64,000 nt of DNA. Source: RYN-133 sp963754285. Its GTDB lineage: Bacteria > Actinomycetota > Actinomycetes > Mycobacteriales > Jatrophihabitantaceae. The translations under genes were made by a program, and so were the position numbers. The notes below the pieces were generated by a model. That model did no database searches. It saw only the letters and a program-made list of their open reading frames with translations, and was not told where the DNA came from. Positions 44,913-53,756 of this stretch are shown in pieces (the stretch's first letter is position 1; the number at the start of each line of letters is the position of its first letter). Location: positions 124,001-188,000 of the forward strand of contig CAVWFN010000005.1 in NCBI GenBank assembly GCA_963754285.1. Direction: 5' to 3'.

Positions 44913-45203
44913 TCAGCGGAACGAGGCCGCCACCTGCGCCTCGACCTCGGCATAGGTCGTACCGGCCCGCGCGAGCAGCTGCCCGATGCCGTCGAGTGCG
45001 TCTGACATCCCCCGCGCGTGCGCATCGAACTGGTCGTACAGCGTGGCGAACTGCGCGGACGCGGCGCCGCTCCAGTCGGCACCGAACAGTGGGCCGAGCT
45101 GGCCGCGCAGGTGCTGATGTTGCGCGCGCACGTCATTCGAGACGCGGCCCACCGTCGCGCCCATCGATTCGAGTTGGCCGGGAGTGACCCGGAATCCGGA
45201 CAT
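44913..45203 (-). CDS. WXG100 family protein (ESAT-6/CFP-10-like)
   Basis: A 96-residue helical-hairpin protein. The first helix is VTPGQLESMGATVGRVSNDV, the turn carries DWSGAASAQF (the WxG motif), and the second helix is QFDAHARGMSDALDGIGQLL. A Y-x-x-x-D/E-type tail is present as TYAEVEAQ (YAEVE), the usual type VII secretion signal. It is a probable substrate of the divergent FHA-FtsK ATPase. Only one WXG100 gene is present, so it may homodimerise. It starts 165 bp from the ATPase gene. Confidence 0.9.
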   Translation of the reverse strand: MSGFRVTPGQLESMGATVGRVSNDVRAQHQHLRGQLGPLFGADWSGAASAQFATLYDQFDAHARGMSDALDGIGQLLARAGTTYAEVEAQVAASFR

Positions 45204-45305
45204 GGTTGCTTCCCTTCGTCGAGGTCTTGCGACCGTAGGTCGGCGATCGCTCGCGCGAGCGTCGCGCTCGGCCGGTTGTGGACGAACGAGTGCTGCGGCC
45301 GGGTG

Positions 45306-45314
45306 TTGTCCACA
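45306..45314 (+). promoter_or_regulatory. DnaA-box-like nonamer TTGTCCACA
   Basis: A perfect match to the actinobacterial DnaA box TTGTCCACA. It lies between the divergent WXG100 and EccC-like genes (gap 45204-45368). A second, one-mismatch copy is on the other strand at 45277-45285. Regulatory binding is inferred. Confidence 0.4.
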
Positions 45315-45368
45315 GCCTCGTGGGCGCTTGCGCGAATCTGTCGGACCCCGCTCGAAGACTGCCCCGCC

Positions 45369-47795
45369 ATGCGGACCGATCTCACCGTGCGAACCAGCGA
45401 CGACGCCGATGTCGACCTCGCGGTCATTGCTCCGGCCGGCACGACGTGGAGCGCGGTGCGCGACGCAGTGTGCGCCGCTGCCGGCGGTGTCGAACCGCTC
45501 TGGTGCGGTCGCAGGTCACTGCACCCGACGATGCAGCTCGGCACGCCCCCGCTCGTCACCGGCGCGACGCTCACGACCGATCGTCCGGTCGTCGAGGCCG
45601 ATGCGACGATGCGCCTCGAGGTCGTGGGCGGTCGTGATTGCGGCGCGTCCGTGCCTGTCGGCAACGACGTCGTAACCATCGGCCGCGCCCCCGACTGCGA
45701 CCTCGTCCTCACCGACCCGCATGTCTCGCGACAGCACGTCCGGCTGCGCATCACCTCGACCGCCGCGATCGCTGTCGATCTCCACTCCACCGACGGCCTG
45801 CATGCGTCCGGTGGCGTTTCGCGTGAGGTGCGGCTCTCGCACGACAGCGTCGTACGCGTCGGCGCCAGCTACCTCGCGGTCAGCGGCCTGGCCGGCGCCA
45901 CGCCACCTCCCGAGGCGATCAGGGTTCCTGACGAGCCGGCGCCACCCCCGAAACCGACCCGCGTGCAGTTGCTCGCGACCCTCGCGCCCGCGATCATCGG
46001 CGGTGCTCTGGCGGTGATGACCGGCGCGTGGGCGTTCCTCGCCTTCGCCGTCCTCACTCCGGTGGCGACGATTGCCGGCAGCCTCGGCGAACGGCGACAC
46101 ACCCGACGCACGTATCGCGGCGCAATCAGGCACTACCGGTGCGAGCTCGCCCGGTCCGAGGAAGCCCTGCGTGATGCGCTGCTGCGAGAGGGTGCGCACC
46201 GCCGCCGCGAACATCCGCCGCCGTCCGCCCGGCTACGCCGAACCGGTCCGAGCGACCGCGTCCGCGTGGGTATCGGCACGATGCCGTCGCGTGTGCAGCC
46301 GATCGGCGACGTCCTGGACGTACCGGTGACGATCGACATCGGCGCAGGCCCGGTCGCGCTGGCCGGACCACGCGAGCTCTGCCGCGACATCGCACGAGCG
46401 CTAGCCATTCAAGCCGCAGCGAGCGGAACCGGCATCGATGCTGATCGCCGCGACGAGTGGCGGTGGACGCGGTGGCTGCCTGTCGTTCCCGATCGCACGC
46501 TCGCCGTCGTCGAGGGTGACGGGGCGGTCGAGGCGACGAGGGCGATCGTGCTCGTCGATACGGTTCCCGACATCCCCGACGCGTGCACCACCCGGATCGT
46601 TGCCGGCGAGGACAACGGCATCGTGCAGGTGCAGCAGCCGGACGGCACCCGCGTCGACGCGATCGCCGACCGGCTGACCGCGGCCCGGGCCGAACGGGTT
46701 GCCCGCCGGCTCGCTGCGGGCACTCAGCGGGTGACCGCGACGATCCCGAGCCGTTGTCAGCTCGGCGACCTCGTCGGCGACGTCGATCTGCACGAGCGCT
46801 GGTCGGCGGCGGACGGGTCGATGCGCACCACGATCGGCGTCGGTGTCGACGGTCCGGTGACCGTCGATCTCGATCGCGACGGCCCGCACGTCCTGATCGC
46901 GGGCAGCACCGGCGCCGGCAAGTCCGAGCTGCTGCAATGTCTTGTCGCCGGCCTCGCGAGCGCGCAACCACCGTCGAAGGTGTCGTTCCTGCTGATCGAC
47001 TACAAGGGCGGCGCCGCCTTCGGCGAGTGCGCACAACTTCCGCACACCGTCGGGCTGGTCACCGACCTGGACGAACAGCTCACCCGGCGAGTGCTGACCG
47101 CACTCGACAGCGAGCTGCGTCGACGTGAACGGCTACTCGCGACGGCAGGCGTCGCCGACCTGGGCTCGTACCACGCAGCCGGCACCGCTCAACCCATTGC
47201 GCGATTGGTGATCGTCGTCGATGAGTTCGCCACCCTTGCCGACGAGCTCGGCGACTTTGTGCCGAGCCTTGTGGCCATCGCGCGTCGAGGCAGATCACTC
47301 GGCCTGCATCTCGTTCTTGCGACCCAACGTCCGTCCGGCGTGGTGTCGCCCGAGATCCGTGCGAACACCGCGATGCGGATCTGCCTGCGAGTCACGAGCG
47401 CCGCCGAGTCGATCGATGTCGTCGACACTCCGGCAGCGGCCGCCATCGCGCCGACCACGCCGGGGCGGGCGATCCTCCGCACGGGGTCCGCTGTGCGCGA
47501 GTTCCAGACCGCGCTCGTGTCGAGCGCACCGCGCACCTTCGACGCACCACAAGTCGTCGCGCTCGGCGCCTGGCGCGATCTTCCGGATCCGACGTTGCAT
47601 TCGCGCGAATCCGAGCTGCAGCGACTTGTCACCGCGGCGAGACGCGCGCACGACGCGGCGCCGCCGCCACACCGGCCATGGCTCGAACCGCTGCCGAGCA
47701 GGCTGACGCTCGAACGGTCGACGCGACCGACACGGCCGACGCCGTCGTTATCGGCCGCGTCGATCTGCCTGCCGACCAGCGGCAACCGCCGCTGA
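45369..47795 (+). CDS. EccC/EssC-like type VII secretion ATPase, N-terminal part (FHA, TM, first ATPase)
   Basis: A reading of 808 codons. Residues about 100-170 form an FHA domain (TIGRAPDCDLVLTDPHVSRQ, then HVRL). Residues about 205-245 hold two transmembrane helices (APAIIGGALAVMTGAWAFLA). The first FtsK/SpoIIIE ATPase has Walker A GSTGAGKSE at about 512-520 and Walker B VIVVDEFATL at about 614. FHA at the N-terminus is the EssC layout. After LPSRLTLE the frame turns to nonsense (TRPTRPTPSLSAASICLP) and stops at 47795, while ADAVVIGRVDLPADQ continues one frame away. One missing base after 47714 would join this to the next entry as one protein of about 1225 residues. Confidence 0.85.
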   Translation: MRTDLTVRTSDDADVDLAVIAPAGTTWSAVRDAVCAAAGGVEPLWCGRRSLHPTMQLGTPPLVTGATLTTDRPVVEADATMRLEVVGGRDCGASVPVGNDVVTIGRAPDCDLVLTDPHVSRQHVRLRITSTAAIAVDLHSTDGLHASGGVSREVRLSHDSVVRVGASYLAVSGLAGATPPPEAIRVPDEPAPPPKPTRVQLLATLAPAIIGGALAVMTGAWAFLAFAVLTPVATIAGSLGERRHTRRTYRGAIRHYRCELARSEEALRDALLREGAHRRREHPPPSARLRRTGPSDRVRVGIGTMPSRVQPIGDVLDVPVTIDIGAGPVALAGPRELCRDIARALAIQAAASGTGIDADRRDEWRWTRWLPVVPDRTLAVVEGDGAVEATRAIVLVDTVPDIPDACTTRIVAGEDNGIVQVQQPDGTRVDAIADRLTAARAERVARRLAAGTQRVTATIPSRCQLGDLVGDVDLHERWSAADGSMRTTIGVGVDGPVTVDLDRDGPHVLIAGSTGAGKSELLQCLVAGLASAQPPSKVSFLLIDYKGGAAFGECAQLPHTVGLVTDLDEQLTRRVLTALDSELRRRERLLATAGVADLGSYHAAGTAQPIARLVIVVDEFATLADELGDFVPSLVAIARRGRSLGLHLVLATQRPSGVVSPEIRANTAMRICLRVTSAAESIDVVDTPAAAAIAPTTPGRAILRTGSAVREFQTALVSSAPRTFDAPQVVALGAWRDLPDPTLHSRESELQRLVTAARRAHDAAPPPHRPWLEPLPSRLTLERSTRPTRPTPSLSAASICLPTSGNRR

Positions 47796-49045
47796 CCATC
47801 GACGTCGGCGGCGGCACCGTCGTGCTGATCAGCGGACGTCCGCGCTCGGGCCGCAGCACAGCGCTGCACACGGTTGCGCACTCGGCAGCCGCACGAAACC
47901 TACCCAGCGAGCTGCAGGTCTACGGCATCGACGCGACCGGAAGCGGCCTGGCCGCGCTGCGCGCGCTTCCGCACACCGGCACCATCGCCACCGCGACCGA
48001 CGGATTCGAGTTCGCCGCACGTCTCGTCGAGCGACTCATGACCTCGACGCACCCCTCATTGTTGCTGATCGACGGCTGGGACGAACTGCTCGCCGCCTCC
48101 GACGATCACGATGCCGGCCGCACCGCCGACCGGCTGATGACGCTCCTTCGCGCGGCTGGCCGTCGACACCTGACCGTCGTTGTCGCCGGTGGCCGCGCAA
48201 CCCTCGCGCCACGATTGACCACACTTGCGACGACCACTTACGTGCTCGCGCTGAACGACGCCGCCGACTACGCCGCCGCCGGGATCCCCGCACACGCCGC
48301 GCCGCTCGCACCGCCACCCGGACGCGCCGTGCGCTCCGGAGACTGGACGCAGGTGCAGTTCGCGATCGTCGACCAGCCGATCGCCGCGAGCGGGTCGCCG
48401 CCGCGCGAGGCGATCCGGATGCGACCGCTGCCCGAGTCGATCGGGCTCGCGCAGCTGACTTCGCCGGCCGGGGTCGTGCTCGGTGTCTGTGGCGACGACT
48501 GCGCTGTCGCCGCTGTCGACCTGGTGGCGGCCGAGGCCCGGATGCTGGTGGCCGGACCGCCGCGGTCCGGGTGCAGCACGGTGCTGTGCACCGTGCTCGC
48601 GCAGAGCAGAGCGTGCACGGTGGTCGCCTCGCCGCGATCGCCGTTGCTGGCAGGGGCGCGAGCCAAGGGTCACGCAGTGGTGACCTGCGCTGACGATCTT
48701 CCTGACATCGGCCTGCTGCTCGTCGACGACGTCCACCTGGTCGCCGACACGGCACTCGGAGACGCGATCGCTGCCTGGGCCGACGCCGGCGCGCCCGGCC
48801 GCGCTCTGGTGGCTGCCGGCCGCGCCGATGCCGTGGCGCTCGGCTATCGCGGTCTGGTCGGTCGACTGCGCGAGCAGTCGTGCGGCATCCTGCTCCGACC
48901 CCGAGCGGCCGACGGCGCGATCCTCGGTGTCGCCATCGCGCCGGCCCGGGCTACCCCACCGGCCGGCCGCGGTGTCCTTGTGCCCGACCCGTGCTGGGGT
49001 CTCGGCGCCGACCCGGTCGCGATCCAGGTGGCAACGCCGTGGTGA
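47678..49045 (+). CDS. EccC/EssC-like ATPase, C-terminal part (two degenerate ATPase domains)
   Basis: A 455-codon reading holding the second and third P-loop domains of the secretion ATPase. The second has SGRPRSGRST at about 52-61, with Arg in place of Lys, and LLLIDGWDELL. The third has AGPPRSGCST at about 291-300 and IGLLLVDDVHLV. The distal modules of EccC proteins are normally degraded like this and bind substrate signals rather than hydrolyse ATP. The ATG at 47678 has no Shine-Dalgarno and its first ~15 codons overlap true sequence of the N-terminal part. I regard it as the frameshifted continuation, though split EccCa/EccCb pairs exist. It ends 2 bp from the convergent gene. Confidence 0.8.
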   Translation: MARTAAEQADARTVDATDTADAVVIGRVDLPADQRQPPLTIDVGGGTVVLISGRPRSGRSTALHTVAHSAAARNLPSELQVYGIDATGSGLAALRALPHTGTIATATDGFEFAARLVERLMTSTHPSLLLIDGWDELLAASDDHDAGRTADRLMTLLRAAGRRHLTVVVAGGRATLAPRLTTLATTTYVLALNDAADYAAAGIPAHAAPLAPPPGRAVRSGDWTQVQFAIVDQPIAASGSPPREAIRMRPLPESIGLAQLTSPAGVVLGVCGDDCAVAAVDLVAAEARMLVAGPPRSGCSTVLCTVLAQSRACTVVASPRSPLLAGARAKGHAVVTCADDLPDIGLLLVDDVHLVADTALGDAIAAWADAGAPGRALVAAGRADAVALGYRGLVGRLREQSCGILLRPRAADGAILGVAIAPARATPPAGRGVLVPDPCWGLGADPVAIQVATPW

Positions 49046-49047
49046 GG

Positions 49048-50695
49048 TCAGCCCATGTGCGGATAGGTGTGATCGGTCGGTGGCACGAACGTCTCCTTCA
49101 CCGAACGCGGCGAAAGCCACCGCATCAGGTTCCAGGCCGAGCCGGCCTTGTCGTTCGTGCCGGATGCGCGCGCCACCTCCGAACGGCTGCTGGCCGACGA
49201 CCGCGCCGGTGGGCTTGTCGTTGACATAGAAGTTGCCGGCAGCGAAGCGCAGCACCGTCTCGGCCTCGACGACCGCGGCTCGATCGCGCGCGAACACGGC
49301 GCCGGTGAGCGCGTAGGGCGACACCGACTCCAGCTGCACCAAGGTGTCATGCCAGCCCGACGACGACGAGTCGTCGTAGACGTGCACACCGAGCATCGGT
49401 CCGAAATACTCGCGGGTGAACAGCTCATCGGTCGGATCGGCGCACTCGGCGACGGTCGGCCGCACGAAGTAGCCGACGCTGTCATCGCACTTTCCGCCGG
49501 CGAGCACGGTGATTGCGTCAGACGCCGTCACGCGGTCGACCACGGAGCTGAGGCGATCGAAGGCGCGCCGATCGATCACGGCGCCACCGAAGTTCGAGAA
49601 GTCGCTGACGTCGCCGTACGTGAGCGACTCGGTCGTCGCCGCGAGCGCGTCGCGCACTCCGGCGTCCCACAGCGACTTCGGCACATACGCGCGCGAGGCC
49701 GCCGAGCATTTCTGGCCCTGGTACTCGAACGCGCCGCGCACCAGACCCGTCACCAGCGAGTCGGGGTCGGCCGAGGGGTGCGCGACGACGAAGTCCTTGC
49801 CGCCGGTCTCGCCGACCAGGCGCGGATAGGTCGCGTAGCCGTCGATCGCCGCGCCGACCGAGCGCCACAGATGGTGGAACGTCGCCGTCGACCCGGTGAA
49901 GTGGATGCCGGCGAGCGCCGGGTGCGGCAGCGCCACCGAGCTGATCGCGGCACCGTCGCCGGTCACCATGTTGATCACACCGGGCGGCAACCCGGCCGCC
50001 TCGAACAGGCGCATCGTGAGATGCGCGGCAAGCTGCTGCGTCGGCGACGGCTTCCAGACGACGACGTTGCCGAGCAACGCCGGCGTCGCGGGCAGGTTCC
50101 CGGCGATCGCGGTGAAGTTGAACGGCGTGATGGCGAGGACGAAGCCTTCGAGCGGTCGGTACTCCATTCGGTTCCACACGCCCGGCGAGCTGGTCGGCTG
50201 CTGTTCGAGCAGTTGGCGCGCGAAGTGGACGTTGAAGCGCAAGAAGTCGGCGAACTCGCACGCCGCGTCGATCTCGGCCTGCTGCACCGTCTTCGACTGA
50301 CCCAACATCGTGGCGGCATTGAGCCGATCGCGCCATGTCGTCGACAGCAGGTCGGCCGCGCGCAGGAACACTGCGGCGCGTTCGTCGAAGGGCAGGTCGC
50401 GCCACGACGGTGCTGCGGTCAGGGCAGCGCCGACGGCGGCCTCCACGTCGGCGTCGGTGGCCTGTGCCATCTGACCGAGCACCAGCGCGTGGCGGTGCGG
50501 GGCGACCACGTCGACCCGCGGTCCGGCGGCCATGCGCTGCGCACCGCCGATCGTCATCGTGAGTTCGACCGGCGACGCAGACAGGTGCTCGAGCGTGCGA
50601 GCGAGGGTCTCTCGCTCCGGCGTTCCCGGCGCGTAGGTGCGCACTGCCTCGTTGACCGGCGCGGGTGGGTGGGTGACGGCGTCGAAAGCGACCAT
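49048..50695 (-). pseudogene. L-glutamate gamma-semialdehyde (P5C) dehydrogenase, single-nucleotide frameshift near the C-terminus
   Basis: About 548 residues when corrected, the usual length of actinobacterial RocA/PruA. AITPFNFTAIAGNLP, FTGSTATFHHLW, LVGETGGKDFVVAH (catalytic Glu) and YQGQKCSAASRAYVPKS (nucleophile Cys) are intact. After QQPFGG an extra base at about 49174 shifts the frame; removing it restores ARASGTNDKAGSAWNLMRWL and the conserved terminus TFVPPTDHTYPHMG at 49048. It oxidises P5C to glutamate in proline breakdown; no proline dehydrogenase gene is in the window. The intact terminus beyond the shift favours sequence error. GGAGG directly abuts the ATG at 50695, so the start is approximate. 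Confidence 0.9.
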
Positions 50696-50727
50696 CCTCC
50701 GATGGTGCCACGGGCGGTGGCAGCCGT

Positions 50728-51222
50728 TCAGAGCGAGCGAAGCAGGGTCGCGATCTCCTGCGTCGCGTACCACGACAGGTCGAAACCTTCAGCGTCGTCG
50801 ACACGGTCCTGCGCCGACTCGTCACCGAGATCCGCCGCGATGATCGACTCGGCCGCCGCGGCGACCGCGGCGCCGGCGTCGGTGTCGTCGATGTGCACCG
50901 ACGCCACGTCGCCGAGCCGTACGGGCGTGACAACGTGCACCACCCCGCGGTCGAGATCGTCACGCACCTGTACGGCCGCGTCGGCGACCTCGGCGGCGAG
51001 CACGACGCGTCGCCGCGCAGCGGAATCGTCCGCGTCAAGCAGCCGCAACGAGGCGCGCGCCGCTTCGAGCAGCGCGGCGTACTCGAGCTCGTCGATGTCG
51101 TCGTCGAGGTACCACTCACGCAAGCCGGCAGTCACGGCGAACGCAGTGAGTGGTGCGGTGAGTTCGCGCGCGTCGAGCAGCGCGCGCAACGTGGTTGACG
51201 TCGCCGGCACATACACCCTCAT
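50728..51222 (-). CDS. DUF6912-type conserved hypothetical protein
   Basis: A 164-residue acidic protein beginning MRVYVPATSTTLRALLD. REWYLDDDIDELEYAALLEA and a beta-rich RRRVVLAAEVADA segment follow, ending LSWYATQEIATLL. This matches a conserved actinobacterial family without known function. The ATG at 51222 overlaps the patatin stop (ATGA), so it is translationally coupled as the last gene of the SAF-CpaE-WS/DGAT-patatin operon. No catalytic motif is evident. Confidence 0.8.
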   Translation of the reverse strand: MRVYVPATSTTLRALLDARELTAPLTAFAVTAGLREWYLDDDIDELEYAALLEAARASLRLLDADDSAARRRVVLAAEVADAAVQVRDDLDRGVVHVVTPVRLGDVASVHIDDTDAGAAVAAAAESIIAADLGDESAQDRVDDAEGFDLSWYATQEIATLLRSL

Positions 51223-52286
51223 GCGCTGGCCGATCCGGTTCGCCGGCCCCACCCGGTCGACGACGCGAGTTCGCGGCGCAGCTGGGTGGCGGCGGTCACC
51301 CGGGCCGATTCGAGCACCTCCGTGCGCCGTACCGGATTCATCATGTTCACGCCCATCAGGGCGAGATCGTCCGCGTCAGGCGTGACGACACAGACCCGTT
51401 TCCCGGCGCTGCGCAGCTGCGCGGCGTCGATGAGAATGCGTCGCGTGACGAGCTTGCGCAGCCGGCGCTCGAGCCTGGCGACGGTCGCGGTCGGCGCGTC
51501 GGGTTCGGTCGAGGCCATCGGCGCAAGCACGAACACCTCGTCGACCGGGGCCCGCCGCAGCACGTCCACCGAACAGATCGACACCGCGCCGCCGTCGACG
51601 TAGGGCACGCCGTCGATGACCGTCGGCGGGTACCAGGCCGGGATCGAGCACGACGCCTGCACCGCATCGGCCAGCCGCGCCGTACGCACGCGTCGCGGCC
51701 GTCCGTCGGGCCCCGGCGGCAGGTCGTCGCGTCCGAACACCACGCGGTGCCCGGAGCGGTGGTCGGCGGCGACGATCCACGGCCGCGGTGCGGTGGGCCA
51801 GGTCTCGGCGTGGCCGGTGGCCATCGCGACGCCGTCGACGAGCGCGCGCACCGGCTCGAGCGAGCCGCGTCCCGACGGCAGCAGTCCGGTCAACCCGACG
51901 ATCGGCGAGACCTGCCGAGGGTGCCGTAACGCGTCCCAGGCCAGCCGTGGTGACGCCGGACGCCAGCCGGGACGAGGCGGTGTCGCGTTGCCGACCCCGG
52001 CGCCGTAGTCGTAGTCGATCGTGGGGTCTTCGGGCGCCGGGATGCCCTGGTGGTGACGCGCGATCACCTCGACCGACAGGCCGCAGCCCAACAGCGCCGC
52101 CGCGACCGAGCCGGCCGACGTCCCGACCACGATCCGAGCCGACCGCGGATCGAAGCCGGCCTCGGCCTCGAGTGCTGCCAGTGCGCCGAGCATCCACGCG
52201 AAACCGAGCACACCACCGCCGCCGAGCACGACTGCTCGCGCCGGGTCTGCCTGCCGCGAAGGCGGAGGCGTCGAAGAGTGCGTCAT
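51219..52286 (-). CDS. patatin-like phospholipase
   Basis: A 355-residue patatin hydrolase. VLGGGGVLGFAWMLGAL forms the oxyanion Gly-rich loop. VVGTSAGSVAAAL carries the nucleophilic Ser (GxSxG) and VPYVDGGAVS the catalytic Asp, so the dyad is complete. Such enzymes release fatty acids from phospholipids or neutral lipids. It overlaps the WS/DGAT gene by 4 nt upstream and DUF6912 by 4 nt downstream. Sitting beside an acyltransferase-like gene, it may act in storage-lipid turnover. No signal peptide is seen. Confidence 0.9.
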   Translation of the reverse strand: MTHSSTPPPSRQADPARAVVLGGGGVLGFAWMLGALAALEAEAGFDPRSARIVVGTSAGSVAAALLGCGLSVEVIARHHQGIPAPEDPTIDYDYGAGVGNATPPRPGWRPASPRLAWDALRHPRQVSPIVGLTGLLPSGRGSLEPVRALVDGVAMATGHAETWPTAPRPWIVAADHRSGHRVVFGRDDLPPGPDGRPRRVRTARLADAVQASCSIPAWYPPTVIDGVPYVDGGAVSICSVDVLRRAPVDEVFVLAPMASTEPDAPTATVARLERRLRKLVTRRILIDAAQLRSAGKRVCVVTPDADDLALMGVNMMNPVRRTEVLESARVTAATQLRRELASSTGWGRRTGSASA

Positions 52287-53752
52287 CGCGTCGGCTCCCG
52301 CCGGCGACGACGCCGTCCGGGTTCGATGTCGGCCGGTCGAGTCGCCGCGACGAGTTCGGCCAGCGCCACCCCGATCGCATCGGCGAGCTCGGCGACGTCA
52401 GGGACGGCGTCGCGATCGGCGTTGATGCCGAAGTACACCCCGCCGTCGTAGGAGCTGAGCCCGATCGCGATCGCGTGGCCCTCGTTGAGCGGCATGATCG
52501 GAAACATCTCTTCCAGCTGCGCACCCGCGGCATAGAGCGGCTGCTGCGGGCCGGGGACGTTGGTGATCGACACGTCGTACATCCGGCGCGTCAGGCTGTG
52601 CGCGGCGCGGGCGCTGAGCGACGTCAGCGTGGGCGGGGCGAACCCGCTCAGTCCGACGAGGGCGTCCGCGCCGACCGGTCCGGTGCTCTCGTGCGCGGCC
52701 ATCGCGTACTGCACACGCGCCAGTCGGCGCACCGGATCCGGCTCGCCGACGGGCAGGTCGACGAGCAGGGCAGCGACCTGGCTCGACCGGGTCCACCCGC
52801 TGTCCGCGCCGGCGAGCCCGTTGACGCCCACCGGCACCAGCGCGCGCACCGTCGTCGCGGTGCCGAGTGCCGCGCCCCGCGACTGCAGCCACTGCCGCAA
52901 CGCCGTCGTGAGGACGGCCAGGATCACGTCGTGCACGGTGCCGCCGCGCAGCGCCCGCACGCGCCGGAAGTCGTCGAGGTCGGCGCGTGCAATCGCGATG
53001 CGGCGGTGCTGCCCGAGGTTGGCTCGCAACGGCGAGGTGCGGGTCGTCCGCGCGTTGCGGGTGACCGCGCCGGCCACACCTGCGGCCAGACCGGATGCGG
53101 TGGAGGTGATCCAGCTCGTGGTCGAGCGCGCCTCACGCATCGACAGCCGCACCGTGTCGACCAGCGCCGCCGGTCGCCGCACCGCGCCGGTCAGCGCGTC
53201 GGTCACCAGTCGCGCTCGCGAGGGTTCGCGGGCCGGCATCCACACCGCCTCGACCGTGCGACGTGGCTCGGGCGACTCGTCGAAGAGCACCTCGGCGATG
53301 TCGATCCCGGTGCTGTTCGGCCCCGCATCGACCATCGACGGATGGGTCTTGGTGACGATCGCGATGCGGTCGCCGGCCAGCCCCTCGACGAGGTACATCT
53401 CCCAGAGCGGACGGTCGCGGTCGAGCAAGCGCGACTGGATTCGGGCGCAGAACTCGAGCAGCTCCCGCTCGGTCCCCGGGCGCGGCAACGCCGAGCGGCG
53501 CACGTGATAGGTGATGTCGAAGTCGGCGTCGTCGACCCACACCGGGTTGGCCAGATTGCGCGGCACCGGCCGCATCTTCTGTCGGTAGCGCGGCGCGAGC
53601 GAGATGCGCTCCTCGAGCAGCCGCACCAACCGGTCGTAGTCGAACCCGCCTCCCGGCGCGGTCAGGATCGCTAGTGCGCCGACGTGTTGCGGCGTGGTCG
53701 GCCCCTCGACGTAGAAGAACGCGACGTCGGCAGCGCTGAGCCGATCGGACAC
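52283..53752 (-). CDS. WS/DGAT-like acyltransferase with altered active-site motif
   Basis: A 489-residue protein of the wax ester synthase/diacylglycerol acyltransferase family. RLSAADVAFFYVEGPTTPQH opens it, PLWEMYLVEGLAGDR is a conserved strand, and NVPGPQQPLYAAGAQLEEMF with a C-terminal AIGLSSYDGGVYFGINAD are characteristic. The HHxxxDG catalytic motif is replaced by KTHPSMVDAG: the second (catalytic) His is Pro and the Gly is displaced. The protein may be inactive or have a different function. GGAGGTG 5 nt before the GTG at 53752 fixes the start. It overlaps patatin by 4 nt. Confidence 0.87.
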   Translation of the reverse strand: MSDRLSAADVAFFYVEGPTTPQHVGALAILTAPGGGFDYDRLVRLLEERISLAPRYRQKMRPVPRNLANPVWVDDADFDITYHVRRSALPRPGTERELLEFCARIQSRLLDRDRPLWEMYLVEGLAGDRIAIVTKTHPSMVDAGPNSTGIDIAEVLFDESPEPRRTVEAVWMPAREPSRARLVTDALTGAVRRPAALVDTVRLSMREARSTTSWITSTASGLAAGVAGAVTRNARTTRTSPLRANLGQHRRIAIARADLDDFRRVRALRGGTVHDVILAVLTTALRQWLQSRGAALGTATTVRALVPVGVNGLAGADSGWTRSSQVAALLVDLPVGEPDPVRRLARVQYAMAAHESTGPVGADALVGLSGFAPPTLTSLSARAAHSLTRRMYDVSITNVPGPQQPLYAAGAQLEEMFPIMPLNEGHAIAIGLSSYDGGVYFGINADRDAVPDVAELADAIGVALAELVAATRPADIEPGRRRRRREPTR

Positions 53753-53756
53753 GCGC

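Noticed and set aside
45204..45368. Replication origin suggested by DnaA-box-like sites
   Set aside because: Only one perfect and one imperfect box, no AT-rich unwinding region and no dnaA/dnaN/parAB genes; regulatory sites are the more modest reading.
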